NCBI GenBank assembly: GCA_965116325.1
Contig: OZ220675.1
Coordinates: forward strand, 744,001 to 808,000
Direction: 5' to 3'
Length of the DNA: 64,000 nt
DNA from: JAGWBF01 sp965116325
GTDB lineage: Bacteria; Chloroflexota; Dehalococcoidia; Lucifugimonadales; JAGWBF01
Of this stretch, positions 25,272 through 33,286 are shown one piece after another (the stretch's first letter is position 1; each line of letters begins with the position of its first letter). The notes under the pieces are model-generated. The model was not told the DNA's origin. It made no database searches and saw only the letters and a list, made by a program, of their open reading frames with translations. Both the position numbers and the translations under genes were made by a program.

Positions 25272-26258
25272 TTAGGATGCTGGCGCCAGTTGCTTGGATA
25301 CGTAACAGGCTGAAGAGTGCCCGTCGGTGATGTGCTCCAGCGGGGGAGTATCCTCGGCACACTGATCGATGGCATACCTGCACCGTTCTCGGAAAGAGCA
25401 CCCCATGGGGATGTTCACTAGGTCCGGAGGCTGCCCCTCGATGGGGTCCAGCTTTTCGGTCCTCGGCAGGTCGAGCCTGGGGACCGAGTTCAACAACCCC
25501 AAGGTGTAGGGATGGCGGGGGTCCCTGTAGATCTCCTGGGCGTTGCCCCTCTCTATGATCTTGCCGGCGTACATGATGTTCACCCTGTCAGCATAGCGGG
25601 CAACCACACCGAGGTTATGGGTAATCACGATAAGGGCTACGCCATATTCCCGGCTCAGGCCCTTCATAAGCTCCAGGATCTGGGCCTGGATGGTGACGTC
25701 CAGCGCCGTAGTAGGCTCGTCGGCGATGATAAGGCGGGGGTTGCAGCTGAGGGCCATGGCGATCATCACCCTCTGTCTCATGCCACCGCTGAACTGGTGA
25801 GGGTACTGCTTCACGCGCCTCTCAGGGTCGGGAATGCCGACCTGGTCGAGGCGTCGCACAGCTTCCCGGCCGGCATCAGACCTGCTCATCCCCAAGTGCA
25901 GCTGCAGGGTTTCCGTAAGCTGCCTTTCCACGGAGAGCACCGGATTCAGAGAAGTCATGGGCTCCTGGAACACCATGGAAATCTGGTGGCCCCTGATCCT
26001 TCTCATCTGGGTGGTGTTCATTTTCAGCAAGTCTTCGCCATTGAAGATGATCTCACCCTCGATGATCTTGCCCGGGGGGTCCGGGATCAGGCGCATAATC
26101 GACAGGGCGCTCACGCTCTTCCCACAACCACTCTCACCAACCAAGCCCAGGGTTTCCCCTTCTTCCAGGTCATAGGACACACCGTCCACAGCCTTGACCA
26201 CTCCACCAAAGGTGAAGAAATAGGTCTTAAGGTCCCGGACCTCCAGCAGGGTTGCCAT
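25272..26258 (-). CDS. oppD: Oligopeptide/dipeptide ABC transporter ATP-binding protein, OppD type
   Basis: The 328-residue ATPase has Walker A GESGCGKSVSAL, FQEPMTSLNPVL, signature FSGGMRQRVMIAMAL, Walker B LIIADEPTTALD, H-loop VITHNLGVV and the OppD tail GCSFRERCRYAIDQC. It lies 12 bp upstream of oppF and the two form the ATPase heterodimer. ATG 26258 is preferred because GAGGAC lies upstream and the residues after it match the family N-terminus. Confidence 0.92.
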   Translation of the reverse strand: MATLLEVRDLKTYFFTFGGVVKAVDGVSYDLEEGETLGLVGESGCGKSVSALSIMRLIPDPPGKIIEGEIIFNGEDLLKMNTTQMRRIRGHQISMVFQEPMTSLNPVLSVERQLTETLQLHLGMSRSDAGREAVRRLDQVGIPDPERRVKQYPHQFSGGMRQRVMIAMALSCNPRLIIADEPTTALDVTIQAQILELMKGLSREYGVALIVITHNLGVVARYADRVNIMYAGKIIERGNAQEIYRDPRHPYTLGLLNSVPRLDLPRTEKLDPIEGQPPDLVNIPMGCSFRERCRYAIDQCAEDTPPLEHITDGHSSACYVSKQLAPAS

Positions 26259-26330
26259 AGAATGTCCTCGCACACTTAAGGATACAAGCCGAGCCCTTCG
26301 CGACAGGGTGCCCAGCTTGATACCCACTCA

Positions 26331-26415
26331 TGGTGGGGAAGGGGAGACTCGAACTCCCACGCTTTTCAGCACATGATCCTAAATCATGCTCGTCTACCAG
26401 TTCCGACACTTCCCC
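26331..26415 (-). tRNA. tRNA-Leu (anticodon TAG)
   Basis: On the minus strand a class II tRNA folds with acceptor GGGGAAG/CTTCCCC, a D-arm with CTGGTAGACG, the anticodon arm CATGA-TTTAGGA-TCATG, a long variable arm, and GGGAGTTCGAGTCTCCC as T-arm. The terminal CCA is encoded (26331-26333). Confidence 0.95.
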
Positions 26416-26434
26416 TTGGGGGATTCCAACGACT

Positions 26435-26510
26435 TGGTGACCCGCCTCGGGGTCGAACCGAGAACCTACGGATTAAGAGTCCGTTGCTCTGCCAGTTGAG
26501 CTAGCGGGCC
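26435..26510 (-). tRNA. tRNA-Lys (anticodon CTT)
   Basis: The minus strand folds as a cloverleaf with acceptor GGCCCGC/GCGGGTC, D-arm AGCTCAACTGGCAGAGC, anticodon loop CTCTTAA and a T-arm with GGTTCGACC. CCA is encoded (26435-26437). It precedes tRNA-Leu by 19 nt, so the two are probably one transcript. Confidence 0.95.
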
Positions 26511-26557
26511 TCAGGGCTTCCGCAAGTAGGCACAAATCTACTCACATAGGCGTTCTG

Positions 26558-26586
26558 AGACTAACAAGGCAGGTCTGGTTTGTCAA
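26558..26586 (-). promoter_or_regulatory. Predicted promoter of the tRNA-Lys/tRNA-Leu operon
   Basis: A consensus TTGACA (26586-26581), a 17-nt spacer and TAGTCT (26563-26558) on the minus strand, about 50 nt before tRNA-Lys. Confidence 0.65.
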
Positions 26587-26680
26587 CTACGTCAGCTATG
26601 GCCTCGACGGGCTCCCAAGTCTTCCAGCCCTTATGTAAATATGTGTAACATCGTCCTGATTGCCGATTGCTCAGGGCGCG

Positions 26681-27415
26681 CTAACGTCCATGATCGAGGC
26701 GATCTATCAGGGGCGCCGGCAAGCCTGCGATGCGCATCTTCTCCTGGGTGGCTGCTATGTCGTAGGTGACCCGGCACCTCTCAATGGTCTGGGCCTCGGA
26801 ATCGTAGATCACGTAGCTGGGCCTAGGGTCCCCGTCCCTGGGCTGACCCACTCCTCCGGGATTGATGATCAGACGGTCAGCCCCCAGCACGACCTTGGTG
26901 TCCAGGGGGAAGGGCGCAAACCCTCCCCTTTCTCCTCCCTCGACACACAGGAAAGGTATATGAGAATGCCCCACCAGGCAGTAGGGAGTGCCCATGCGCT
27001 GGAAGGTGGCAGCCGCCGCCTCGGCCGACATCAGGTACTCCCAGACAGGAGACCTTAAGGAGCCGTGGACCAGGGTGAACTTGCCCCTTCCTACTACAAG
27101 GGGAAGCTCAGCCAGGAAGTCCGTTTCCTCGTGGGAGAGCTGGGCAGAGGTCCAGTGCGCGGCATGGGCTGCGGCATAGTTGAACTCCTCGGTGCCCAAC
27201 TTCCCGATGGCGGCCAGATCATGATTGCCGGCTATGCAGACGTAGCTGGGAAACTCCCGGATGACCCTAATGCACTCGCCCGGATCGGGGCCATAGCCCA
27301 CCGTATCACCCAGGCACCAAAGCTGGTCGATGTCTCCGGCTTCACGGGCGTCTTCCAGCACCGCGGTGAGGGCCTCCAGGTTGGAGTGGATGTCCGAAAC
27401 TATCAGGATGCGCAT
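26681..27415 (-). CDS. YfcE/MJ0936-type calcineurin-like metallophosphoesterase
   Basis: The 244-residue protein has the five metallophosphoesterase blocks in order: SDIHSN (residues 7-12), GDTVGYGPDP, GNHD, LVHGSLR and GHSHIPF. These residues bind two divalent metals. Members are cytoplasmic phosphodiesterases or phosphatases; the substrate is unknown. The start ATG 27415 has GAAGGGG just upstream. It is divergent from thiL, and a TATATAAT box lies between them on the minus strand. Confidence 0.88.
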   Translation of the reverse strand: MRILIVSDIHSNLEALTAVLEDAREAGDIDQLWCLGDTVGYGPDPGECIRVIREFPSYVCIAGNHDLAAIGKLGTEEFNYAAAHAAHWTSAQLSHEETDFLAELPLVVGRGKFTLVHGSLRSPVWEYLMSAEAAAATFQRMGTPYCLVGHSHIPFLCVEGGERGGFAPFPLDTKVVLGADRLIINPGGVGQPRDGDPRPSYVIYDSEAQTIERCRVTYDIAATQEKMRIAGLPAPLIDRLDHGR

Positions 27416-27510
27416 AAGCCCCTTCGCAAGGCGGGTTGAATAGCCCGGTCCGCCTGCATTATATACGCCGCCCCCACGCCGGGCGATCCGGCCACCGGCG
27501 CCCACGTTCC

Positions 27511-27539
27511 TTGAGCCAGTGACGAGCACCAGATATAAT
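27511..27539 (+). promoter_or_regulatory. Predicted promoter of thiL-tsaE-tsaB-ndk, likely leaderless
   Basis: TTGAGC (27511-27516), a 17-nt spacer and a perfect TATAAT (27534-27539) on the plus strand. The -10 box ends 8 nt before the thiL ATG, so the mRNA would have almost no leader, and no ribosome site is visible. Confidence 0.6.
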
Positions 27540-27547
27540 CCCAATCG

Positions 27548-28606
27548 ATGAAGGTGAGCGAACTTGGCGAGTTCGGTCTGATAAACGTGTTGAACGAGGT
27601 TGTCCAAGCCTCCACCCGGGACATGGACAATCCCTCTCCCCTTGGGTTTGAGCTGACGGCAGGCATCGGCGACGACACCGCCGTATGGCATTCGTCGGGC
27701 ATCCACGGCCTGTACACGACGGACACCGTAGTCGAAGGTGTGCACTTCACCAGGGAGACTACGCCCTGGTACGACCTAGGCTGGAAGCTCATGACCGCCA
27801 ATGTCAGCGACATCGCGTCCATGGGGGGCCTGTGCCTCTATGCACTGGTCACCCTCGGCCTTCCGCCGGACACCGACGTGGATGACCTGCGGGCCCTTTA
27901 CGAAGGCATGGCGGGTCTGGGCAACAAGCACGGGGTGAAGATCGCGGGGGGAGACATAGTGCGCTCTCCTGTTGCTTTCGCAACCGTTGCCTTGACCGGC
28001 GCTGCGGAGAAGCCTCCCATGCTGCGCTCCAAGGCGTTGCCTGGGTACCAGGTGGGCGTGACGGGCTATGTCGGCTCGTCGGCGGGCGGGCTGGAGCTGC
28101 TGCTGAACTCCCCCTTCGACGGTGCTCAGGGCGAACGGAACAGGATTGGTAAAGCTGCCGATATCCTGGTCTCCGCCCACCGGCGTCCCGAGCCCTGCAT
28201 CCAGGAGGGCCGCACCCTGCTAATGCACGGCGTCACGACCGCCATGGACGTCAGCGACGGCCTGGCCGACGACCTGTCAAAGCTGTGCACCGCCAGCGGA
28301 GTTTCCGCGACCATCGAAGCTGGCGATGTCCCGATGCACCCGGCCTTACGGGAGGTCTGTCCTGAGCGGTGCCTGGATATGGCCCTGGGGGGAGGCGAGG
28401 ACTACCAGCTTATCTTCGCCGCCGATGAGAGTATCATGGGCGAGGTTATCCCCCTCCTTTCGCCATCAGCAGCTGTGATCGGGCGCATCACCGCAGGCGA
28501 CCCGGGCCGGGTCCGTGTGGTTGATTCCAGAAGCGGCGCCCAAAAGGAAATTACCTCACAGGGATGGGACCATTTCCGATCCCCATCCCCCGCCGAGGCG
28601 AAATAA
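27548..28606 (+). CDS. thiL: Thiamine-monophosphate kinase
   Basis: The 352-residue ATP-grasp-like (PurM fold) kinase shows ThiL motifs: GELGEFGLI-type N-terminus, GDDTAVW, TVVEGVHF, WKLMTANVSDIASMGG, GGDIVRSP, MDVSDGLADDL and GGEDYQLIFA. It phosphorylates thiamine monophosphate to the diphosphate. An unusual feature is the NSPFDGAQGERN stretch at about residues 188-199, which is the translation of a dispersed repeat inserted in a loop before KAADILVSAHRRPEP. It is the first gene of the thiL-tsaE-tsaB-ndk run. Confidence 0.93.
   Translation: MKVSELGEFGLINVLNEVVQASTRDMDNPSPLGFELTAGIGDDTAVWHSSGIHGLYTTDTVVEGVHFTRETTPWYDLGWKLMTANVSDIASMGGLCLYALVTLGLPPDTDVDDLRALYEGMAGLGNKHGVKIAGGDIVRSPVAFATVALTGAAEKPPMLRSKALPGYQVGVTGYVGSSAGGLELLLNSPFDGAQGERNRIGKAADILVSAHRRPEPCIQEGRTLLMHGVTTAMDVSDGLADDLSKLCTASGVSATIEAGDVPMHPALREVCPERCLDMALGGGEDYQLIFAADESIMGEVIPLLSPSAAVIGRITAGDPGRVRVVDSRSGAQKEITSQGWDHFRSPSPAEAK
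28112..28139 (+). repeat. Dispersed repeat element inserted in frame in thiL
   Basis: The core reads CCCTTCGACGG then GCTCAGGGCGAACGGA. Related copies lie at 42037-42060, 47768-47794 and 58513-58549. Here it is read through in frame as part of ThiL. Confidence 0.7.
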
Positions 28607-28608
28607 CG

Positions 28609-29103
28609 TTGGCATCCCCGTCGGATACTTTGATCGATACCCTGTACCTAGCCAGCTCGGGGCCGGAAGTTACCCAGGGGATCGGAAAGGTGCTGGGCCG
28701 GGAGTCCCAGCCGGGAGCCATCTACCTGTTAACGGGCGAGCTGGGAGCGGGCAAGACTTGCCTGACCCAGGGCATCGCCCAGGGCCTGGAGGTGCCGGGC
28801 TACGTGCGGAGCCCCACCTTCGTCATGGTGACCCGTTCCGTCGGCAGGCTGACCCTCCATCACATTGACCTGTACCGGGTGGAGGACTCCTTCGAGGCCC
28901 TCGACCTGGGGCTGGAAGAGCTGATGTATGGGGATGGGGTATGCGTGGTGGAATGGGCAGAGCGGGCCGCCGACATCTTCCCCGAGAGTTCGGTGAGCAT
29001 ATCCATCGACTACGGAGCATCGGAGACGGAGCGCTCCATCGCGCTGACCGCTCCCGCCGAGGCTATTGCCAACCTGCGCAATGCGCTAAAGGGGTACGTC
29101 TAG
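28609..29103 (+). CDS. tsaE: tRNA threonylcarbamoyladenosine biosynthesis ATPase TsaE
   Basis: The 164-residue protein has the TsaE P-loop GELGAGKTCLTQGIAQGL, SPTFVMV, HHIDLYRVED and VVEWAERA. It is the ATPase that drives the TsaBDE complex in making t6A37 of ANN-decoding tRNAs. TTG 28609, 2 nt after the thiL stop and 9 nt after GAGG, fits the family length; ATG 28564, overlapping thiL, is the alternative. tsaB follows directly; tsaD is not in the window. Confidence 0.9.
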   Translation: MASPSDTLIDTLYLASSGPEVTQGIGKVLGRESQPGAIYLLTGELGAGKTCLTQGIAQGLEVPGYVRSPTFVMVTRSVGRLTLHHIDLYRVEDSFEALDLGLEELMYGDGVCVVEWAERAADIFPESSVSISIDYGASETERSIALTAPAEAIANLRNALKGYV

Positions 29104-29106
29104 AGG

Positions 29107-29808
29107 GTGCTGTTGGCCATCGACACATCCACCCGCTCCGGCGGCGTAGCCCTGTGGGACAACGGCACGACGGTCGCCTCCATGTGCTGGCGCTCGAAAT
29201 ACCATCACTCCGAGGAGCTTATGCCCGCCATAAGCTCCCTGCTCTCCGGTCGCAGGCTGACAATGCGAGAGCTGCAGGGCATCGGCGTCGCCCTGGGCCC
29301 CGGCGGTTTCAGCGCCCTTCGGGTGGGACTTAGCACTGCCAAGGGCCTGGCCATGCCGATAGGGCTGCCCCTGGTCGGCGTCGGCACCCTGGAGGCGGAA
29401 GCCTACCCGTGGCGCTCCGTTGGCATGGCGGTCCAGCCCATCCTGGACCTGGGTCGGGGCAACCTGGCCACAGCGCGCTTCGCCTTTGAGGGCGACGCCT
29501 GGAAAAAGGTGGCCGATGAGCACATCGCCACCCCCGACGAGCTCCTGGCATCGCTGCAGGAGGCAGGGCCGACCATCCTGTGCGGGGAAGGCGTGCCCGC
29601 CTACGGGGAGGCGCTGAAGGACAGCCTTCCTGTGGGGAGCATGCTCATGCCCTTCACCACCCCGGCCGCCAGGCTGTCTGCCCTGGGAGAGATGGCCGAG
29701 TCCAAGCTCTCCGAGGGGGAGCTGCCGCCTATGGCAAGCCTGGAACCCCTTTACCTGAGGCCTCCCAACATCGGGCCTCCTAAGACCCTAAAGCGCATCC
29801 AGCTCTAG
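29107..29808 (+). CDS. tsaB: tRNA threonylcarbamoyladenosine biosynthesis protein TsaB
   Basis: The 233-residue ASKHA-fold protein has the N-terminal LLAIDTSTRSGGVALWDNG, the HHSEELMPAI segment and GVALGPGGFSALRVGLSTAKGLA, all standard for TsaB. It is the non-catalytic partner of TsaD in t6A formation. The start is GTG 29107, three bases after tsaE ends, so the genes are coupled. The usual rimI and tsaD neighbours are replaced by ndk. Confidence 0.92.
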   Translation: MLLAIDTSTRSGGVALWDNGTTVASMCWRSKYHHSEELMPAISSLLSGRRLTMRELQGIGVALGPGGFSALRVGLSTAKGLAMPIGLPLVGVGTLEAEAYPWRSVGMAVQPILDLGRGNLATARFAFEGDAWKKVADEHIATPDELLASLQEAGPTILCGEGVPAYGEALKDSLPVGSMLMPFTTPAARLSALGEMAESKLSEGELPPMASLEPLYLRPPNIGPPKTLKRIQL

Positions 29809-29843
29809 AACATACCGAAGTAGTCCGTAGAAAGAGAAGTTGC

Positions 29844-30296
29844 ATGGAACGAACACTGGTGCTGTTGAAACCCGACGCGGTGCAGCGTGGGATGGTGGGG
29901 GCCATCATCTCCAGGCTGGAAAGCAGGGGCCTGAAGATCGCCGGCATGAAGATGCTCCAGATGGACCGGGCCCTGGCTGAGAAACACTACGAGCCCCACA
30001 TAGGAAAGCCCTTCTTCCCCGGGCTCCTCAGCTTCATAACGTCGGGGCCCCTGGTCGCCATCGCTTGGGAGGGCAACAACGCCGTGGAGGTCGTCCGGAG
30101 CACCATGGGAGTCACCAACCCAGTGGAAGCCACTCCGGGCACCATTCGGGGAGACTACGCCACCGACATCGGCAGGAACCTGGTGCACGGGTCCGATTCG
30201 CTGGAGACAGCTCAGCGGGAGGTCGCCCTGTTCTTTAGCGCCGGCGAGCTGATCGACTACGAGCGCAGCATGGACAACTGGATCATAGAAGGCTGA
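29844..30296 (+). CDS. ndk: Nucleoside diphosphate kinase
   Basis: The 150-residue protein starts ERTLVLLKPDAVQRG and contains ATPGTIRGDYATDIGRNLVHGSDS, in which His115 is the phosphorylated catalytic histidine. It equilibrates nucleoside di- and triphosphates with ATP. Length and motifs are typical. It is the last gene of the plus-strand thiL run and converges on rsfS. Confidence 0.97.
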   Translation: MERTLVLLKPDAVQRGMVGAIISRLESRGLKIAGMKMLQMDRALAEKHYEPHIGKPFFPGLLSFITSGPLVAIAWEGNNAVEVVRSTMGVTNPVEATPGTIRGDYATDIGRNLVHGSDSLETAQREVALFFSAGELIDYERSMDNWIIEG

Positions 30297-30351
30297 CTCC
30301 CCGGGGCGCTTTGTCCCACCGCCAGCGCCGCCCTTGCGCGGAGCTAGCGAA

Positions 30352-30705
30352 TCAGAGGACCCTGACGATCTGCGGCGCCTCGTCCCAAAGCTGGTCCAGC
30401 CGGTAAAACTCCCTGGCTTCCGCGCTGAACAGGTGGATGATCACGTCGCTGAAGTCCAGGAGGAGCCATCCTGCCTGGGGAGTGCCCTCGCTGTGGTGGA
30501 GGGCTGCGCCTGCGTCTTCCAGGTGGTCGATGATGTCCTCCCGGAGGGCCCCAAGCTGGCGGTCGCTTCCGGCGCTCATAATGACGAAGTAGTCGGCGAA
30601 GGACGCCAGACCCCGGAGGTCCAGCAGGACGATATCCTCAGCCTGCTTCTCCGAAGCGAAATCGACTGCCATGTGGGCCAGCTCACCAGGTTCCAGAAAC
30701 ACCAT
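30352..30705 (-). CDS. rsfS: Ribosomal silencing factor RsfS
   Basis: The 117-residue protein has the RsfS/Iojap core: KQAEDIVLLDLRGLASFADYFVI, GSDRQLGALREDI and GWLLLDFSDVIIHLFSAEAREFYRLDQLW. It binds uL14 on the 50S subunit and blocks subunit joining under starvation. It is a stand-alone minus-strand gene. The region 30725-30865 downstream of the AbrB-type gene holds no recognisable gene. Confidence 0.93.
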   Translation of the reverse strand: MVFLEPGELAHMAVDFASEKQAEDIVLLDLRGLASFADYFVIMSAGSDRQLGALREDIIDHLEDAGAALHHSEGTPQAGWLLLDFSDVIIHLFSAEAREFYRLDQLWDEAPQIVRVL

Positions 30706-30865
30706 CCTGAAAGCGCGAATTAAGGCTGATTATAGCCAGCAGCCTGCGCAAGGGTCAACGCAGGGGGGCTTGCCTAGCCGTCCTTAAGTCATCTGCCGAG
30801 GTCGGGACGGTGCGGAGAGACAGCTAAAGGCACGTCGAGGAGAACGCTGAAGTCAGCCGGGGTGA

Positions 30866-31084
30866 CTACCTTCCGCGGGTATCATCGATGTATTCGTCCA
30901 CATCAAAGTCGGCTCCATCCAGTATCCCGGCAACTCGATCTACAGGGTGGAGAGCCTCCAATCGCCTTGTGATGAGGAGCCCCTGCTCAATGGGGCTGAT
31001 CTCTACCTCAACGTCTTGGTTCATACCGAAGCGTTCCCTCAGGTGTTTGGGTATGGTGATCTGGCCTCTTCGGGATATTCGCAT
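30866..31084 (-). CDS. AbrB/MazE-type DNA-binding protein (possible orphan antitoxin)
   Basis: The 72-residue protein has the swapped-hairpin AbrB domain MRISRRGQITIPKHLRERFG followed by VEVEISPIEQGLLITRR, then an acidic tail ending DEYIDDTRGR. Such small proteins are usually antitoxins that bind their own promoter. No toxin gene (MazF, PIN) follows within the 145 bp to rsfS. ATG 31084 is preferred because GAGG lies upstream and the predicted -10 box covers the earlier ATG 31120. Confidence 0.8.
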   Translation of the reverse strand: MRISRRGQITIPKHLRERFGMNQDVEVEISPIEQGLLITRRLEALHPVDRVAGILDGADFDVDEYIDDTRGR

Positions 31085-31115
31085 GGCCGCCTCAGCATGA
31101 GATCGGATACACCAA

Positions 31116-31144
31116 ATCATACTTATCTACGAATGCGGGCGCAA
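31116..31144 (-). promoter_or_regulatory. Predicted promoter of the AbrB-type gene
   Basis: TTGCGC (31144-31139), a 17-nt spacer and TATGAT (31121-31116) on the minus strand. Confidence 0.45.
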
Positions 31145-31303
31145 CGAGAAAGGGGATATGTCCACTGGCACACACGAGCTTCCCTGTTTGTCATTACAGT
31201 ATCCCACCCGAATTCCAGGGGACGCCGTCCCGTCAATGATAGGATTAGAGAAATCTGCTACGAAAGCCTCCAGGCTATTCCTAGCTTCAGGGAGGTCTGA
31301 GAA

Positions 31304-32389
31304 TTGAAGATAGAGATAGGGGAATCCCTGGGTTACTCATTCCTACGACATGTTAAGGGGTGCTGGCTGGTCCAAACCAACTGGAAACCCTCGGACCAAT
31401 GGCTGCGTGAAAGGACATCGGCAGAGTTGGAAGAAATGTTCCAAGAGATGAAGCGAGTATTCGATCCCGATGGAAATGTATTCAAGGGAACAAGGACGGT
31501 CTCGCAGCTCCTGAAGCAAGCCGAGATTGATGTTGTGGGCGTCGACCTGCAAGGAACGGTCCACGCCTTGGAAGTCGCCTTCCACGAAGGTGGGTTGAAC
31601 TACGGCGGCGGTGTGGACAATCGACTTTCTAAGAAACTACTGCGTGCCTTTATGGTGCTACACGCATACCATCCTCGTAGGACAAAATTTCACCTCTATT
31701 TTGTCTCCCCCAAGGTCAACCCATCTATTCAGTTGCAATTGGAGAAGACCTTTGACGCTTTGACCAAGGAATACCCTCACGTGGAGTGGAAACTAGCTAC
31801 CAACGAAACATTCACTGCCGACATTTTGCAGCCTACCCTGGAAAAGACGCTCAGTATCTCTGATACAACGGAGCTTTTTGTACGTTCTCACAAACTCATG
31901 GAGTTGGCGGGGGCACGACCGTCATCTCCTTCAGTGGCCCGAAACCGGGTGCCAGAATATCAGGAGCCTTCGATTCAAGACGAATCAGTCATGGATCTCA
32001 AGCAAGTACAGCCTTTGGTTAGATCACTGATGAAGACTCTGCTGGAAGAGTGGCCTCAACTACTCGATGATACCGACAGGCTCAACATGGCGGACCCAAA
32101 GTTCTGCGGGAATGACATGGGCCTCAAACTGGCAGGTTTCGCCCTTCTCCGCAATTCGGCTAATGGACCTCAAGTCAATGGTAGAGGTAGATACTATGTC
32201 AATTCCTATGCCAGTCGTTTCCTCGTATGTTCGCAGTGGTGGAAGCAATACCATCTGACTAACGCTCAGTCCCTGCTGAGATTCGTGGAGGAACTCATCG
32301 CAAGGAAGCCCGATCACCCTGGTCGTCCCTACCTAGAACAACATCAGAAGGCCTTGCAAAAATACATCAGCGATGCAAGCCGACCCTGA
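31304..32389 (+). CDS. Uncharacterised conserved protein with a putative PD-(D/E)XK nuclease-like N-terminus
   Basis: The 361-residue protein starts MKIEIGESLGYSFLRHVKGC and continues VQTNW, a beginning I recall from a widespread unnamed bacterial family. A segment AEIDVVGVDLQGTVHALEVAF has a D followed by an E in adjacent strands, as in PD-(D/E)XK nucleases, but the Lys position is not convincing. The C-terminal 130 residues are a separate helical region. The start is TTG 31304 after GGGAGG. The gene is visibly more AT-rich than its surroundings and lies opposite an orphan AbrB-type gene, suggesting acquisition. No function is claimed. Confidence 0.7.
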   Translation: MKIEIGESLGYSFLRHVKGCWLVQTNWKPSDQWLRERTSAELEEMFQEMKRVFDPDGNVFKGTRTVSQLLKQAEIDVVGVDLQGTVHALEVAFHEGGLNYGGGVDNRLSKKLLRAFMVLHAYHPRRTKFHLYFVSPKVNPSIQLQLEKTFDALTKEYPHVEWKLATNETFTADILQPTLEKTLSISDTTELFVRSHKLMELAGARPSSPSVARNRVPEYQEPSIQDESVMDLKQVQPLVRSLMKTLLEEWPQLLDDTDRLNMADPKFCGNDMGLKLAGFALLRNSANGPQVNGRGRYYVNSYASRFLVCSQWWKQYHLTNAQSLLRFVEELIARKPDHPGRPYLEQHQKALQKYISDASRP

Positions 32390-32398
32390 TGCTCTAGA

Positions 32399-32433
32399 CC
32401 CTCACCCCAACCCTCTCCCGTCAAGGGAGAGGG
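32399..32433. repeat. CCCTCACCCCAACCCTCTCCC-type repeat with 9-bp hairpin
   Basis: The copy contains CCCTCTCCC (32411-32419), GTCAA and GGGAGAGGG (32425-32433). It lies between the convergent 31304-32389 gene and the EVE gene and could act as a terminator on either strand. Related copies are in 32971-33276. Confidence 0.65.
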
Positions 32434-32464
32434 GGAAGGACGCCCCCTCCCCGGGGGCCGGCGC

Positions 32465-32935
32465 TTAAGCCCCGGACATGGAGACGATCTCTTCGAACTC
32501 GGCCCGGGTCATGGGCTGCACCGACAGGCGGCTGTTCTTGACCAGTATCATGCCTTGCAGGGCGGGGTTCGCCTTGATATCCGTCAGGGACACCGGCTTC
32601 CCCAGCGCCTCGTCGCCTCGTATGTCCACCATGTACCAGATTGGGTTGTCGGGGGTGGACTTGGAGTCGTAGTGTTTCTCACTGGGGTTCAGGGCGGTGA
32701 AGTCGGGGTAGCCTTCCCGAACTATGGTCGCTGTGCCGACGACCTGCTTGCCACCGCTGCTGCTGTGGTAGAACAGCACCCGGTCCCCCACCTGCATGTC
32801 GTCCCGGATCAGGTTGCGGGCTTGGTAGTTGCGCACTCCGTCCCACTCCGCCTTGCGCCCTTCTTCATTCATCAGGTCTTCGAAGGAGTAGGCCTGGGGC
32901 TCGGATTTGAAGAGCCAGAACCTTCGCTCGGGCAT
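32465..32935 (-). CDS. EVE-domain (PUA-like) modified-nucleotide-binding protein
   Basis: The 156-residue protein is an entire EVE domain: FWLFKSEPQAYSFEDL at the start, EWDGVRNYQARN, MQVGDRVLFYHS, VGTATIVREGYPD and WYMVDI. EVE proteins have a PUA fold and are predicted to recognise modified bases in DNA or RNA; some are tied to restriction or RNA modification. The neighbours here are repeats and a nuclease-like gene, giving no firm link. Confidence 0.9.
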   Translation of the reverse strand: MPERRFWLFKSEPQAYSFEDLMNEEGRKAEWDGVRNYQARNLIRDDMQVGDRVLFYHSSSGGKQVVGTATIVREGYPDFTALNPSEKHYDSKSTPDNPIWYMVDIRGDEALGKPVSLTDIKANPALQGMILVKNSRLSVQPMTRAEFEEIVSMSGA

Positions 32936-32970
32936 GGCGTCCTTTCTTCATCGGTGTTTCGGCCTGCCGT

Positions 32971-33276
32971 CTGATCCCCCTCACCCCAACCCTCTCCCGC
33001 CAGGGACCATTTATTCTCCCACCTGAGGAGTCTTTCTCATTCTGTTCCCCTCACCCCAACCCTCTCCCACCAGGATTCATTTATCCCCCCTCCCTTGAGG
33101 GAGGGGATTAAGGGGAGGGTGATTCTCCCACCTGAGGATTCTTCCCCATTCTGATCCCCCTCACCCCAACCCTCTCCCACCAGGGGAGAGGGGGTAATTC
33201 CCCAAACCTCTTCAGCCAGGGGCCATTCATCCCCCCCTCCCTTGAGGGAGGGGATTAAGGGGAGGGTGATTCTCCC
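32971..33276. repeat. Mosaic of three dispersed repeat types
   Basis: Type 1 (CTCACCCCAACCCTCTCCC core) occurs at about 32971-33005, 33042-33075 and 33151-33187. Type 2 (CCCTCCCTTGAGGGAGGGG hairpin plus ATTAAGGGGAGGGTG) occurs at about 33086-33130 and 33236-33276. Type 3 (TCTCCCACCTGAGGA) occurs at about 33015-33044 and 33124-33153. The whole gap between acs and the EVE gene (32936-33286) consists of these and has no gene. Confidence 0.8.
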
Positions 33277-33286
33277 AAGGGGCCCC

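Noticed and set aside
30720..30866. Toxin gene downstream of the AbrB-type antitoxin
   Set aside because: The only short open frame (about 25 codons) lacks a start codon and any PIN or MazF motif.
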